Positions 1 through 9,421 are shown, counted from the first letter of the stretch. The stretch is DNA of 64,000 nt from UBA4093 sp036676455 (GCA_036676455.1 JAKFCW010000116.1:1-64000); one strand, 5' to 3'. The notes: generated by a model not told the origin, from the sequence alone. Numbers and translations are program-made.

Positions 1-311
<311 letters not shown>

Positions 312-508
312 GAGTTCTTGGTTTCATTTAGCTCTAGGCTAGGCGAAACCGAATCCTTTGGCTCGACTTATTCTCTTGACGAGATATCGTCTTGCCTAAT
401 TTCTTAAACAAGCCGCACTCACGTCTGGCTTCTCGCTATACAGTTGTCAAGGTCCTTCCCCGAACGACTCGCCGAAACTTGCGTCTCAGCTCGCCCACCG
501 GGATTCCC

Positions 509-537
509 ACTTTACCTCAGCGATTCCGCTTTGTCAA
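509..537 (-). promoter_or_regulatory. rRNA operon promoter (-35 and -10)
   Basis: On the minus strand a perfect TTGACA (537 to 532) is followed after exactly 17 bases by TAAAGT (514 to 509), giving a strong housekeeping-type promoter about 190 bases before the 16S 5' end. A second TTGACA (450 to 445) lies closer but has no convincing -10. The stretch 312-879 holds this promoter and the rRNA leader, and I see no credible gene in it. Confidence 0.75.
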
Positions 538-879
538 GGCCTGCTTAAAATCGAGTTTTGATTTCGTTAAGGCCCTGGGGCAAAAAGGAGCCGCAGCGGC
601 TCTCGCTCACTGCGACAAGGTCTATCCTAACTCCCCAACCACCTGCCGTCAACCCCTGAATCCGATCGGAAATCCGCATCCTTCGCCCCATCGAGCCAAA
701 AGGCCGGTATGAAAGCCTCTCAGCCACCCGCTCGCGAGCAATCCAGCCGCAACGCCTCGTCCAGTATCTCGAAAATCCCCTTGCATTTCGAAGAGGCGCT
801 TGATAATCTGTTACTTAACATTGCGTCATTAACGGATTTCACTTCCCGTTGCGGACAGCCATCACGCGAGGACGTCATC

Positions 880-1197
880 ATGATCATCAACGAGAACCAC
901 CCCTGCTGCCTGATCGTTCCCTTCACGGGTCGCCTCGACCTCGAGTCCTTGCTCCCGCTGCGGGTGACGCTGGCCGAACTCGGCGCGCGCCCCGCCCTCA
1001 TCCTGGACTGCACCTCGGTCAAGCACTTCGACACCGAGGCCATCGAGGACCTCGAGCTGATGCGCCGCTACCTCGAGCGCCAGGGCGTAACCAAGCTCAT
1101 GATCGCGGTCACCATGAAAGAAGCCGGGCGCTCGACCCGGCTTATCCCGGCGACGCCCGGCATCATGGATGCTCGGCTCAGAAGATTGGCCCGCTAA
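880..1197 (+). CDS. STAS-domain-like protein (possible anti-sigma-factor antagonist)
   Basis: A 105-residue protein with the layout of a single STAS domain: a beta-strand ending in FTGRLDLES, a middle strand LILDCTSVKHFDTEAIEDL that resembles the lvlDls.v.flDssgl signature of SpoIIAA/RsbV proteins, then LMRRYLERQGV. The usual phosphorylatable Ser/Thr after the Asp appears as Thr in FDTEA. I chose ATG 880 because GAGG lies 8 bases before it; the upstream in-frame extension is rRNA-leader-like sequence with poor protein character. The role (partner switching) is inferred from the fold only, and no kinase or phosphatase partner is adjacent. Confidence 0.55.
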   Translation: MIINENHPCCLIVPFTGRLDLESLLPLRVTLAELGARPALILDCTSVKHFDTEAIEDLELMRRYLERQGVTKLMIAVTMKEAGRSTRLIPATPGIMDARLRRLAR

Positions 1198-1226
1198 CCC
1201 CCGGCGGCGGGTGACCCTGGCAAGGC

Positions 1227-1871
1227 CTACGGCATCACCAGCTGGCCCGTGGCCTTCTTGAGCACCGACTGAATCTTGGTGTTGAGGATGTCGATCGCCA
1301 CCTCGTTCATGCCGCCTTCGGGCACCACGATGTTGGCGTACTTCTTGCTCGGCTCCACGAACTCCATGTGCATGGGCCGCACCGTCGCGAGGTACTGCTC
1401 GATCACGGCCTGGGGGCTCCGCCCCCGGTCCGTGATGTCGCGGCTGAGACGGCGGATGAAGCGGATGTCCGCATCCGTGTCCACGAAGACCCGGATGTCG
1501 AGAAGCCGCCGGATCTCCGGGCTCGCGAAGATCAAGATGCCCTCCACCAAGATGACCCGGTGCGGCATGATCGCCACCGTCTTCGACAGCCGCGCATGCG
1601 ACTTGAAGTCGTAGACCGGGCACTCGATGGACTGGCCCTTCTGGAGCGCGCGCAGGTGCTCGACGAAAAGCGCGTTGTCCAGCGAATCCGGATGATCGTA
1701 GTTGACCTTCGAGCGCTCCTCGAGGGTCAGGTTCGAATGATCGAAGTAGTAGTTGTCATGGCAGAGGTGGGCCACCTGACCGGCGCCCGCGAGGTCGAGG
1801 ATGTTCCGAGCGACCGTCGACTTGCCGGATCCCGTGCCGCCCGCGACACCAATGATGAGCGGTTTTCGCAT
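1227..1871 (-). CDS. udk: uridine kinase
   Basis: Phosphorylates uridine and cytidine to the monophosphates in pyrimidine salvage, in the cytoplasm. The 214-residue length is that of the family. The N-terminus has the P-loop GVAGGTGSGKST (about residues 8-19), followed by the substrate-binding HDNYYFD and YDHPDSLD segments, the YDFKSH motif, the Walker-B-like ILVEGILIF and the lid segment RRLSRDITDRGRS. It sits 2 bases after the peptide deformylase gene, so the two are very likely co-transcribed. Confidence 0.95.
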   Translation of the reverse strand: MRKPLIIGVAGGTGSGKSTVARNILDLAGAGQVAHLCHDNYYFDHSNLTLEERSKVNYDHPDSLDNALFVEHLRALQKGQSIECPVYDFKSHARLSKTVAIMPHRVILVEGILIFASPEIRRLLDIRVFVDTDADIRFIRRLSRDITDRGRSPQAVIEQYLATVRPMHMEFVEPSKKYANIVVPEGGMNEVAIDILNTKIQSVLKKATGQLVMP

Positions 1872-1873
1872 CG

Positions 1874-2446
1874 CTACGAGATCACCGCTTCCTGCTTCTG
1901 GTGAGCCTGCTCCTGGATCTCGGCCTGGGTCGTCTCACCCCGCTCGATCCGCTGGATCCGCTCGCCCAGTTCGGCCATCTCACGCTTCAACGCCTGCTCG
2001 TCCTCGACCATGTCGGTGAAGAGCTTGCCGTCCAGGTGATCGATCTCGTGCTGGATGGCACGGGCCAGTAGGCCGTCGGCCTCCATGACGATCTGGCGGT
2101 CGGCCAGGTTGCGCGCCTTGATCTTGATCTTGCTGGGACGCGTCACCGGCAGGAAGACCCCCGGAATGCTCAGGCACCCCTCGGAATCCGTGTCCTTGCC
2201 AGCGGCCTTGACGATCTCGGGGTTGATGAGCGCGAAGGGGGGAATCCCCTCGTGGCTGAGGTCCAGCACGATCACCCGCTTGCTGACTCCCACCTGGGGC
2301 GCAGCCAGTCCGATACCCCGCTCGAGCGCCATGGTCTCGAACATCTGCTCGACGAGCTGCTTGATCTCGGCATTGACCTTGCGGACCGGCTGAGCGACCT
2401 CGCGAAGGACGGAGTTACCGTAGTAGGTAAGTGGCATCGCGGCCAT
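1874..2446 (-). CDS. def: peptide deformylase
   Basis: Removes the formyl group from the N-terminal methionine of nascent proteins. All three metal-site motifs are present: GIGLAAPQVG, EGCLSIPG (Cys ligand) and QHEIDHLDG (two His ligands and the catalytic Glu). The start was set at ATG 2446 because GGGAGG lies 5 bases before it, giving 190 residues; an upstream ATG at 2464 has no ribosome site. The C-terminal tail of about 35 residues is rich in Glu and Gln and probably helical. First gene of a def-udk operon. Confidence 0.95.
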   Translation of the reverse strand: MAAMPLTYYGNSVLREVAQPVRKVNAEIKQLVEQMFETMALERGIGLAAPQVGVSKRVIVLDLSHEGIPPFALINPEIVKAAGKDTDSEGCLSIPGVFLPVTRPSKIKIKARNLADRQIVMEADGLLARAIQHEIDHLDGKLFTDMVEDEQALKREMAELGERIQRIERGETTQAEIQEQAHQKQEAVIS

Positions 2447-2624
2447 GACCGCCTCCCTTTCCATGTAATCTGGGACTTTTAGCCAGTATAGTGGTTCCCG
2501 CGCGGACCTGTAAAGCCGGGCAGGCAGGTATGACGGGCCGATGCGCCGCCCCGAGCGCTCCGTGGACCGCAGCCTCGCGGCATGCTAGCATGACTCCCCG
2601 GATCCCCGACCAAGGAGCGCTTGC

Positions 2625-3749
2625 ATGGCCCACTGCCGCTTTCACCCCCAATCGGAGGCCGTGGCCTACTGCGCCACGTGCCGCGCGCGTTTTTGCCGCC
2701 GCTGCGGCGAGCCGGGGAAAACCTGCTCGCTCTGCAGCAAGGCCAAGCTCAGCGCCCCCTCGGCGGCATCCGCCTCCGAGCCGCGCTGCGTCAACCATGC
2801 CCAGACCCGAAACACCAAGCCATGCCATGACTGCGGCAAGCCCTTCTGCTCCTCCTGCCTGAACTGGAAAGGCCTCTGCGCCGCCTGCGCGCCCCAGTAC
2901 CCCGCACAGGCCGCCCCCGAAGCCCCCGCTCCGCCGAACCGGAAGCGCAAGGCCAAGCAAGCCAAGGACCTCTCCTACACGGGCGGACTCAACCGCCACA
3001 AGGGCTGGCGTCGCCGCCTGACGCGCGCCGTTCTCGCGACGCTCATGCTCGCCGGTGTCGGCTGGGTCCTCTCCGTCCAGTACGGAGTCTTCAAGGACTT
3101 CGCGACCCAGGCCGGCAAGACCCGCCAGCAGATGAAGGGCATGCAAGCCGGAGGCCGCTCCGCCGACATGGCAAGCATGATGCAGCGCCTGGAGGCCGGG
3201 GAGGTGACGGACGCCGACGTCGCGGAAACCGAGCGCCTCATGGCGAGTATCTCCAACGGCGAGGCGGTCGATACCGGCCAGCGCGACGCGCTAACCAAGC
3301 TTTCGCGCCTGTACCAGCAGAAGTCCGAAGACGTCGCCAAGGCCGATCCCCAGGCCCAGAAGATCTGGGCGCTTCTCAGCGAGTGGTCCAACGAAGAGGA
3401 CGCGCCCGCGTCTCAGCCCGCACCGGCTGCCACCTCCCGGCCGAGAGCCGCGAGCGCGCAGAAAGCCACGGCGGTGCCCTGGAAGGTCGCGCTGGTCGCA
3501 CCGGCCGCGGGCGCCAAGGTCAAGGGCCTCGTGACGGTGAACGCACGCATCGAGGGCCAGGGCTACATCGACCGGGTCGAGTTCCTGGTCAACGGCGACT
3601 GGCAAGGCCTCTCCAACCGACCGCCCTTCACGTTCGACTGGGACACCACCGGCGCTAGCAACGGCACCAAGACCCTCGAGATCGTCGCCTACGAACCCAG
3701 CGGCGCCAAGCACGCCTCGCGCCGCGTCCGCGTCACGGTGGCCAACTGA
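2625..3749 (+). CDS. membrane-anchored zinc-finger protein with C-terminal Ig-like domain
   Basis: I do not recognise a named family. The N-terminal 85 residues carry two B-box-like zinc-binding modules: CRFHPQ..AVAYCATCRARFCRRCG..C..C, then CVNHAQTRNTKPCHDCGKPFCSSC..C..C (quoted in part). A basic stretch is followed by one membrane helix (about residues 134-152), a helical charged region, a Pro/Ala linker and a C-terminal domain of about 90 residues with the pattern VALVAPAAGAKVKGLVTVNA ... VEFLVNGDW typical of bacterial Ig-like (Big_9) modules. The predicted topology puts the fingers in the cytoplasm and the Ig domain outside. Good ribosome site (AAGGAG, 7-base gap). The stop codon overlaps the next start. 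Confidence 0.6.
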   Translation: MAHCRFHPQSEAVAYCATCRARFCRRCGEPGKTCSLCSKAKLSAPSAASASEPRCVNHAQTRNTKPCHDCGKPFCSSCLNWKGLCAACAPQYPAQAAPEAPAPPNRKRKAKQAKDLSYTGGLNRHKGWRRRLTRAVLATLMLAGVGWVLSVQYGVFKDFATQAGKTRQQMKGMQAGGRSADMASMMQRLEAGEVTDADVAETERLMASISNGEAVDTGQRDALTKLSRLYQQKSEDVAKADPQAQKIWALLSEWSNEEDAPASQPAPAATSRPRAASAQKATAVPWKVALVAPAAGAKVKGLVTVNARIEGQGYIDRVEFLVNGDWQGLSNRPPFTFDWDTTGASNGTKTLEIVAYEPSGAKHASRRVRVTVAN

Positions 3750-4603
3750 TGCGCGCCCTGGCACTGGTCCTGGCGGGACTCATGCTCGCCGCTCCGCTTC
3801 CCGTGCAGGCCTTGACCGACATGGCGGGCAAGCCCGTTGCGCGCAGCACCGCTCACCGGATCATCTCGCTCTCGCCGGCCACCACGGAGATCCTCTTCGC
3901 CATCGGGGCGGGCCCCATGGTCGTCGGAGTCTCCGACTACTGCAACTTCCCCCCCGAGGCGACCCAGCGGCCGCGAGTCGGAGCGGTCATGACCCTCAAC
4001 CTCGAAAAGACCCTCAGCCTCAAGCCCGACCTCTTCCTCACCACCGACGGCAACCCGCGCTTCTACGAGCGGCTCGATCGCCTGAGCAAGGCCCAGATCG
4101 TTCAACTCTCCAGCGTGACCCTGCCCTCCGTGACCCGGAACATCCGGGACCTGGGCCGCGTGACAGGGCGCGTCGCCCAGGCCGATGCGCTGGCCGATCG
4201 CATCGATCGGGGCTTGCGGGCGGCGCAGGCCAAGGCGCAGGCGCGGAAAGGAAAGCCGCGGGTCTTCTACATGGTCTGGGGAGAACCGCTGATCACGGCG
4301 GGGGCGGGTTCTTACCTGGACGACCTGATCCGGACCGCCGGAGGGGTGAACGCGGTTCGCGACCTGCCTACCGGGAACCCGTATCCGCCCTACTCGTGGG
4401 AAGCCCTGGTCGCGGCGGATCCCGACGTCATCCTGGCGCCGCGCCACCTCAAGCCGACCCTCGATCGCCTGAAGCGGATCCAGCCGGGCATGAAGGCGGT
4501 GAAGCACGGTCGCCTCGTCATGCTGGACGACGACCTCGTCTCGCGGCCGGGGCCGCGGGTGCTAGAGGCGCTGGAACAGGTATCCGAGGCCATTCGGGAT
4601 TAG
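3749..4603 (+). CDS. BtuF/FhuD-type periplasmic substrate-binding protein
   Basis: A 284-residue helical-backbone (class III) metal-chelate binding protein with an N-terminal signal peptide ending near PVQA. Family signatures are RIISLSPATTEILFAIGAG at the start of the mature protein, VVGVSDYCNFPPEA, LSLKPDLFLTT and a C-terminal half starting KPRVFYMVWGEPLITAG. In sequence it resembles cobalamin-binding BtuF, but no permease or ATPase gene is adjacent, so vitamin B12 as ligand is only a suggestion; siderophore or heme are alternatives. Start codon overlaps the previous stop (TGATG), indicating translational coupling. Confidence 0.75.
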   Translation: MRALALVLAGLMLAAPLPVQALTDMAGKPVARSTAHRIISLSPATTEILFAIGAGPMVVGVSDYCNFPPEATQRPRVGAVMTLNLEKTLSLKPDLFLTTDGNPRFYERLDRLSKAQIVQLSSVTLPSVTRNIRDLGRVTGRVAQADALADRIDRGLRAAQAKAQARKGKPRVFYMVWGEPLITAGAGSYLDDLIRTAGGVNAVRDLPTGNPYPPYSWEALVAADPDVILAPRHLKPTLDRLKRIQPGMKAVKHGRLVMLDDDLVSRPGPRVLEALEQVSEAIRD

Positions 4604-4635
4604 CGCCCGCGGCTGTTACGTAGCGCCCGCGGCTG
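4601..4635 (-). repeat. two tandem copies of the CAGCCGCGGGCGCTA repeat
   Basis: On the minus strand CAGCCGCGGGCGCTA occurs at 4635-4621 and again at 4615-4601, with CGTAA between. The first copy supplies the stop codon of the BtuF-like gene. The same 15-mer is found at 63077-63091 and with one change at 39320-39334, always in intergenic DNA. Confidence 0.7.
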
Positions 4636-4678
4636 ATAACGAGTAAAGCGTAGCGGACCTGAAGCAACGACGATCGCC

Positions 4679-5698
4679 TTAGAACAGGACGTCTTGCGAC
4701 CCGTCGCCGTACTTGATGGTGACCTTGCCGTCCTTGGACTGGACGATGTCGGCCAGGTTGTAGCGCCGGTCGACCCGGCTCTTGGCCTGTCCCTTGAACT
4801 TTCCGCCCTGCAGGAAGAGGTTGAGATCGATGGCCTTCTCCTCGTTGAGCAGGCGCATGATCACGTCGCCGTTGTTGGACGTCGCCTCCACCATGTAGGA
4901 ATCCGAGCCCTGGCTGCCCTGGACGGTGAGCGTGCCTTGCAGCTTGACCGCCGTGGTCGTCGACATCATGCCGTTGAGAAACCAGGAAAGCCCCGGGATG
5001 GAGCCGTCGAAGGACACGCTCTGGGGAAGCAGGAGGTCCGATCCGGCCGGATCCAGCTGGAAAGACCCCAGTGACGCGTTGAGCGTCGCCTTGCCAGCGC
5101 TCTGCTGCATGGTCAACTCGGCCTTGGCCTGGACCGAATCCGGGTGCCGGGTGAACTTCTGTCCGAAGAAATAGGGCTTGTCCGAAGCGCCCGACGTGTT
5201 GTTGGACATCCAGTTGGCGCCCGAGGTCGTGACCTGGAGGGTGCCGGCCTGGCCCAGAAGGGTGGGCTGCAGGACGAGGTTGTAGGTCCAGGTAGCCTGG
5301 CGGCCCTGCTCGGCCGAGGTGCTCTGGGCGGTGACCGTCATCTGGGAGGGAACGAGGAAACCCGCCAGGTTGTTGGCGGAGTCCTTGCTGATCTGGTAGC
5401 CGGCGGGCGGGTTCGGGATCGCGACCTTCGGAAAAGGCAGGAAGTAGGGAGTGAGGTCCACGCCGTACTCGGAGGGCAGCTTCAGCGAAAGCATGGTGAG
5501 CATGTCGCGCTGGAAGATGCTCATGGCGCGGCTGGTCTGCGGGGAGACGGCCGCGCGGAAGGCGCGAAGGGCGGCAATCTGCTGCCGTTCCTGCTCGGTG
5601 ATCGGGAAGAAGAAGGGAGTGGTGCCGCACCCGGAGAGCAGCACCCCCAGTGCGAGGGCGCCGATGACGCTTCCCTTCAGGACGGCTGGTTTGAACAA
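4679..5698 (-). CDS. lipoprotein of unknown function
   Basis: A 339-residue protein with a signal peptide and lipobox LLSGC at residues 20-24, so predicted to be lipid-anchored. The mature part is rich in Ser, Thr, Gln and Asn with alternating beta-strand patterns (for example LTVQGSQGSDSYMVEAT) and no Cys beyond the lipobox. No family is recognised. It starts with TTG; AAGGAGG sits 6 bases upstream, which decides the start. No operon partner; transcribed away from trpS. Confidence 0.6.
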   Translation of the reverse strand: MFKPAVLKGSVIGALALGVLLSGCGTTPFFFPITEQERQQIAALRAFRAAVSPQTSRAMSIFQRDMLTMLSLKLPSEYGVDLTPYFLPFPKVAIPNPPAGYQISKDSANNLAGFLVPSQMTVTAQSTSAEQGRQATWTYNLVLQPTLLGQAGTLQVTTSGANWMSNNTSGASDKPYFFGQKFTRHPDSVQAKAELTMQQSAGKATLNASLGSFQLDPAGSDLLLPQSVSFDGSIPGLSWFLNGMMSTTTAVKLQGTLTVQGSQGSDSYMVEATSNNGDVIMRLLNEEKAIDLNLFLQGGKFKGQAKSRVDRRYNLADIVQSKDGKVTIKYGDGSQDVLF

Positions 5699-5784
5699 GG
5701 CTCGCCTCCTTCTTTGAGGAGTTATGCCCGGATCGGGGCTGAAACTTGCGCGACGCGCGCCCCTCGCGTGAGGGTAGCGTGTGT

Positions 5785-5790
5785 TACAAT
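5785..5790 (+). promoter_or_regulatory. putative -10 element of the trpS operon
   Basis: TACAAT lies 41 bases before the trpS start and matches TATAAT in 5 of 6 positions. No clear -35 is seen at the standard distance, so the call is tentative. Confidence 0.35.
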
Positions 5791-5831
5791 GAATCGGATT
5801 TTCTTACCCTATTTTAACGGAGGCGGATCTC

Positions 5832-6851
5832 TTGGCGAAGAAACGGATTGTCAGCGGCATGCGTCCCACGGGTCAGCTGCATCTCGGGCACTGGCTCGGT
5901 GTGCTGACCAACTGGGAGCGCCTGCAAGGCGAGTACGAGTGCTTCTTCTTCGCCGCGGACTGGCATGCGTTGACGACCAAGTACAACGATACCGCCAACA
6001 TCCGCCAGGACACCCGCCTGATGCTGCTCGATTGGCTGGCCGCGGGCGTGGACCCGAAGCAGTCGACCATGTTCATCCAGTCTTCCGTGCTGGAGGTGGC
6101 CGAGCTCAACCTGCTCTTCTCGATGATCACGCCGGTCAACTGGCTGCAGCGCAACCCGACTGTCAAGGAGCAAGCCGAGGAACTTCACCTCGCCGAGGAC
6201 TCGATGACCCAGGGCCTGCTCGGCTACCCCGTCCTGATGGGCTCGGACATCCTGGCGTTCAAGGGCGATCGCGTCCCGGTGGGCAAGGACCAGCTGCCGC
6301 ACCTCGAGTTCAGCCGCGACATGGCGCGCCGGTTCAACTTCCTCTACGGGGACACCTTCGCCGAGCCGCAGGCCGTCCTCACCGAGGCGCCCAGCCTGGT
6401 AGGCACCGACGGCCGCAAGATGAGCAAGTCGTACAACAACGACATCAAGCTGGCGGACAGCTCCGAGGCCGTGGCCCAGAAGGTCATGACGATGGTCACC
6501 GACCCCCAGCGCCAGCGCAAGACCGACCCGGGCAACCCGGACGTCTGCACCGTCTTTTCCTATTACAAGGTGCTCGCCCCCCACATGGTCGAGCAGGTCG
6601 ATGCCGAGTGCCGCTCGGCCAGCATCGGCTGCGTCCAGTGCAAGCGTCGGATGGCCGAGACGCTCAACGGCGTGCTGGATCCCCTGCGGGAGCGCCGCGA
6701 GCACTTCGCCCAGCAGGAGGACCTGCTCGACGACGTCCTCAATGAAGGCAACCGCAAGGCGCGGGAGGCCGCGCAGGAGACCCTGGCCGAGGTTCGCGAG
6801 GTAATGAAGCTCAATGTCCACACCCCAACGGCTGCAAAAAGTCCTCGCTAG
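5832..6851 (+). CDS. trpS: tryptophanyl-tRNA synthetase
   Basis: Class I aminoacyl-tRNA synthetase that charges tRNA-Trp. The N-terminus has SGMRPTGQLHLGHWLG with the HIGH-like HLGH, and the second ATP-binding signature appears as GRKMSKSYNN (KMSKS) near residue 197. The 339-residue length fits the family. The start is TTG, chosen because GGAGG lies 8 bases before it and the N-terminus matches the family. The 3' end overlaps the next gene by 38 bases, and the four genes trpS-rluB-rodZ-DUF1385 form one operon. Confidence 0.95.
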   Translation: MAKKRIVSGMRPTGQLHLGHWLGVLTNWERLQGEYECFFFAADWHALTTKYNDTANIRQDTRLMLLDWLAAGVDPKQSTMFIQSSVLEVAELNLLFSMITPVNWLQRNPTVKEQAEELHLAEDSMTQGLLGYPVLMGSDILAFKGDRVPVGKDQLPHLEFSRDMARRFNFLYGDTFAEPQAVLTEAPSLVGTDGRKMSKSYNNDIKLADSSEAVAQKVMTMVTDPQRQRKTDPGNPDVCTVFSYYKVLAPHMVEQVDAECRSASIGCVQCKRRMAETLNGVLDPLRERREHFAQQEDLLDDVLNEGNRKAREAAQETLAEVREVMKLNVHTPTAAKSPR

Positions 6852-7551
6852 CGCGGGCGTCGCATCCCGGCGCCACAGCGAGGAATTGATCCTCGACGGG
6901 CGCGTCACGGTCAACGGCCAGGTCGTCCGGGAGCTAGGCTCCAAGGCCGACCCCCTGCACGATCGCATCGAGGTCGATGGCCGCCCCCTGCCCAAGCCTA
7001 GTGATAAGGTCTACTTGGTGCTGCACAAGCCCCAGGGCTACGTGTCCACCGTGAAGGACCCGCGTCGCCGGCGCACGGTCATGGACCTCGTCTACCCGGT
7101 CCCGGGCCTGCATCCGGTGGGCCGCCTGGACTACGAGACGTCCGGCATCCTGCTGATGACCAACGACGGGGACTTCACCCTGGCAATGACCCATCCGCGC
7201 TTCGGCCTGCCCAAGGTCTACCATGCGACCCTGCGCGGACGTCCGTCCGAGCTGGCCCTGCAGAAGCTGCGCGAGGGCATCGTCCTCGACGACGGCCCCA
7301 CCCAGCCCGCCGAGGTCATTCGCCTCGGCCATGACGGCGGCATGACGAATGTGCAGGTCACGATTCACGAGGGGCGCAACCGCCAGGTGCGCCGGATGTT
7401 CGAGGCCATCGGGCACCCGGTGCTGCGCCTCAAGCGCACCGCCGTCGGACCCGTCACGCTGGGCCAGCTCGCCCCCGGCCAGGTTCGCCCCCTTGGTCCC
7501 GAGGAAGTGGAAACGCTCTTCCGTCTAGCCAGAAACGAGGTCCAGGTTTGA
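6814..7551 (+). CDS. rluB: RluB/RsuA-family pseudouridine synthase
   Basis: Converts specific uridines of rRNA to pseudouridine. An S4 RNA-binding domain fills residues 1-60 (RLQKVLASAGVASRRHSEELILDGRVTVNG, in parts), and the catalytic domain carries GRLDYETSGILLMTNDG with the catalytic Asp, then KVYHATLRG and the C-terminal EGRNRQVRRMFEAIGHPV. Whether it targets 23S (RluB) or 16S (RsuA) rRNA cannot be told, though the sequence is closer to RluB/RluE. Translation starts inside trpS. Confidence 0.88.
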   Translation: MSTPQRLQKVLASAGVASRRHSEELILDGRVTVNGQVVRELGSKADPLHDRIEVDGRPLPKPSDKVYLVLHKPQGYVSTVKDPRRRRTVMDLVYPVPGLHPVGRLDYETSGILLMTNDGDFTLAMTHPRFGLPKVYHATLRGRPSELALQKLREGIVLDDGPTQPAEVIRLGHDGGMTNVQVTIHEGRNRQVRRMFEAIGHPVLRLKRTAVGPVTLGQLAPGQVRPLGPEEVETLFRLARNEVQV

Positions 7552-8477
7552 GGACGCTAGCCGAGATCGGACAGGAATTACGCGCGGGCCGCGAGAAGCG
7601 GGGCCGCTCGCTCGAGGACATCGCCGCCGACACCCGCATGAAGGTCTCGCACCTGCGCGCCATCGAGGAAGGCGACGAGAGCCTCCTGCCGGAGCCCGTC
7701 TACATCAAGAGCTTCATCCGCAAGTACGCCCAAGCCGTCGGTCTGCCGGCCGACGAACTTGCGAACCAGTACTGGGAAACCAAGCCCCTGCCACCTCCTC
7801 CCGTCCAGAAGCAGGAAATCTCCCTGCCCTGGTGGATCTTCCCCTGGGTGATCGCCATCGCGCTCGTCGGCGTGGTGATCTACTTCATCGCCGTGGCGCC
7901 CCGCTCGGTGCCGGAAGCCGGCCCGCTGGTCGCGCCGTCCCCGGTTCCCACCGCCACCCCGGCTTCGCCCTCGCTCCAGCCCGGAGCGGCCAGCCCCAGC
8001 CTGCCGACCGCGACCGGCGCGGCCCCGGTCAGCCCCGCCAAGCCGCAGCCGTCTCCGGCAGCTCCGGCGGCGGCCCCCGCGACTCCGGCCCGCCCGCGGA
8101 CTAGCGCGCCGCCGGCCGCCACGCCGCGTCCAACGCCGCGTCCGACGCCCCGCCCCACGACTAGTCCCGCGGCTAGCCCCGCGGTCTCGCCGCGCCCCAC
8201 CCCCCCCGCCCCGCCGGTCTCGGTGGCGCCCAGCTCGGAGCTTCGTGTCCGGCTCGTCGCCAGCGAAGCGTCCTGGGTGCGCGTGATTCGCGACGGCGTG
8301 CAGGTCTACCAGGGCACGATCACCGCGGGACAGGCCATGTCCTGGACCGCTAGCAACAACCTCAACGTGGCCATCGGGAATGCCGGCGGCGTCGAGGTGC
8401 TGCTTGGCGATCGCTCGCTCGGCATTCTCGGAGCCAAGGGCGAGGTGATCCGCCGTGTCTTCAAGCGAGGTGAGTGA
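7548..8477 (+). CDS. rodZ: RodZ-like cytoskeleton/morphology protein
   Basis: The order of parts matches RodZ: an N-terminal helix-turn-helix (residues 5-70; IGQELRAGREKRGRSLEDIA and MKVSHLRAIEEGD), one membrane helix (about 88-110), a long Pro/Ala/Thr-rich periplasmic linker (about 115-225) with repeats such as PTPRPTPRP, and a C-terminal DUF4115 beta domain (VRLVASEASWVRVIRDG). RodZ links MreB to the elongation machinery. Starts with TTG in a TTGA overlap with the previous stop. The linker is unusually long and low in complexity. Confidence 0.8.
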   Translation: MRTLAEIGQELRAGREKRGRSLEDIAADTRMKVSHLRAIEEGDESLLPEPVYIKSFIRKYAQAVGLPADELANQYWETKPLPPPPVQKQEISLPWWIFPWVIAIALVGVVIYFIAVAPRSVPEAGPLVAPSPVPTATPASPSLQPGAASPSLPTATGAAPVSPAKPQPSPAAPAAAPATPARPRTSAPPAATPRPTPRPTPRPTTSPAASPAVSPRPTPPAPPVSVAPSSELRVRLVASEASWVRVIRDGVQVYQGTITAGQAMSWTASNNLNVAIGNAGGVEVLLGDRSLGILGAKGEVIRRVFKRGE

Positions 8478-9397
8478 TGGGCGCCCGGATTGATCCCATC
8501 GGCGGTCAGGCCGTCATCGAGGGCGTGATGATGCGCGGCGTCCACGGAGTGGGCGTCGCCGTCCGAGCCCCCGAGGGCGATATCCGCATCAAGCAGGAAT
8601 CCCTGGTCTCCTGGCGCCAGCGCTACCCCGCCCTGAAGCTACCCTTCATCCGGGGCGTCGCCGCCCTGGTGGAGTCCATGTCCGTGGGCATGCGCATGCT
8701 CAACTACTCGGCCTCAGTCGCCACCGGCGAGAAAGAGGATGAGAAGGGCGGCGGATTATTTGGCATGGTCGTCGGACTCGGCATCGCCATCCTGCTCTTC
8801 AAGTTCGTTCCGGCGCTGGCCCTCGAGCAGCTCAAGGCCTTCACGGATAACCGGATCCTCCTCAACGTGAGCGAGGGCCTCATCCGCATGGCCATCTTCC
8901 TGGCTTACCTGCTCGGCATCTCCCGCATGGAGGAGGTCAAGCGCCTCTTCCAGTACCATGGCGCCGAGCATCAGGTCATCAACTGCATGGAGGCCGGCAA
9001 GGAGGTCACGGTGGAGAACGCGCTGCGCTTCTCGCCGATTCACCCGCGCTGCGGGACCAGCTTCCTGCTGGTCACCCTCCTGATGAGCATCGTGGTCTTC
9101 TCGGTGATCTCGCTGGACATCGGAGCCATCGAGCGGACCCTGGCGAAGCTGGCCTTGCTGCCGGTGGTCGCGGGCCTGGCCTTCGAGCTGATCCGGCTCG
9201 CGGGCAAGACCAGCACCGACAAGTCCGCGAACGTCCTGGCGTGGACGGCCTACTGGCTGACGGCGCCCGGAATGTGGCTGCAGCGGGTCACGACCCGGCC
9301 GGCCAACGCCGAGCAGATCGAGGTGGCGATCGCCTCTCTCAACGCCGCCCTGGCCATTCAGCCAGAGGGCACCCGCGCCGAACCCCAGGTTCCCTAG
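8477..9397 (+). CDS. DUF1385 multi-pass membrane protein
   Basis: A 306-residue member of the DUF1385 family (function unknown), recognised by the N-terminal IGGQAVIEGVMMRG, the central YHGAEHQVINCMEAG, and FSPIHPRCGTSFLL. Several hydrophobic helices (about residues 90-115, 140-160, 205-235) predict an integral membrane protein; the conserved His, Cys and Glu residues suggest a metal site. The ATG overlaps the rodZ stop (TGATG); a GTG three bases earlier is also possible. Last gene of the trpS operon. Confidence 0.8.
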   Translation: MGARIDPIGGQAVIEGVMMRGVHGVGVAVRAPEGDIRIKQESLVSWRQRYPALKLPFIRGVAALVESMSVGMRMLNYSASVATGEKEDEKGGGLFGMVVGLGIAILLFKFVPALALEQLKAFTDNRILLNVSEGLIRMAIFLAYLLGISRMEEVKRLFQYHGAEHQVINCMEAGKEVTVENALRFSPIHPRCGTSFLLVTLLMSIVVFSVISLDIGAIERTLAKLALLPVVAGLAFELIRLAGKTSTDKSANVLAWTAYWLTAPGMWLQRVTTRPANAEQIEVAIASLNAALAIQPEGTRAEPQVP

Positions 9398-9421
9398 AAG
9401 ATTCCCCACAAAGACGCGTGC

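Noticed and set aside
312..879. Short open frames in the rRNA leader region
   Set aside because: No ribosome sites and no protein-like composition; the region contains the rRNA promoter and leader, and the STAS-like gene is better started at 880.
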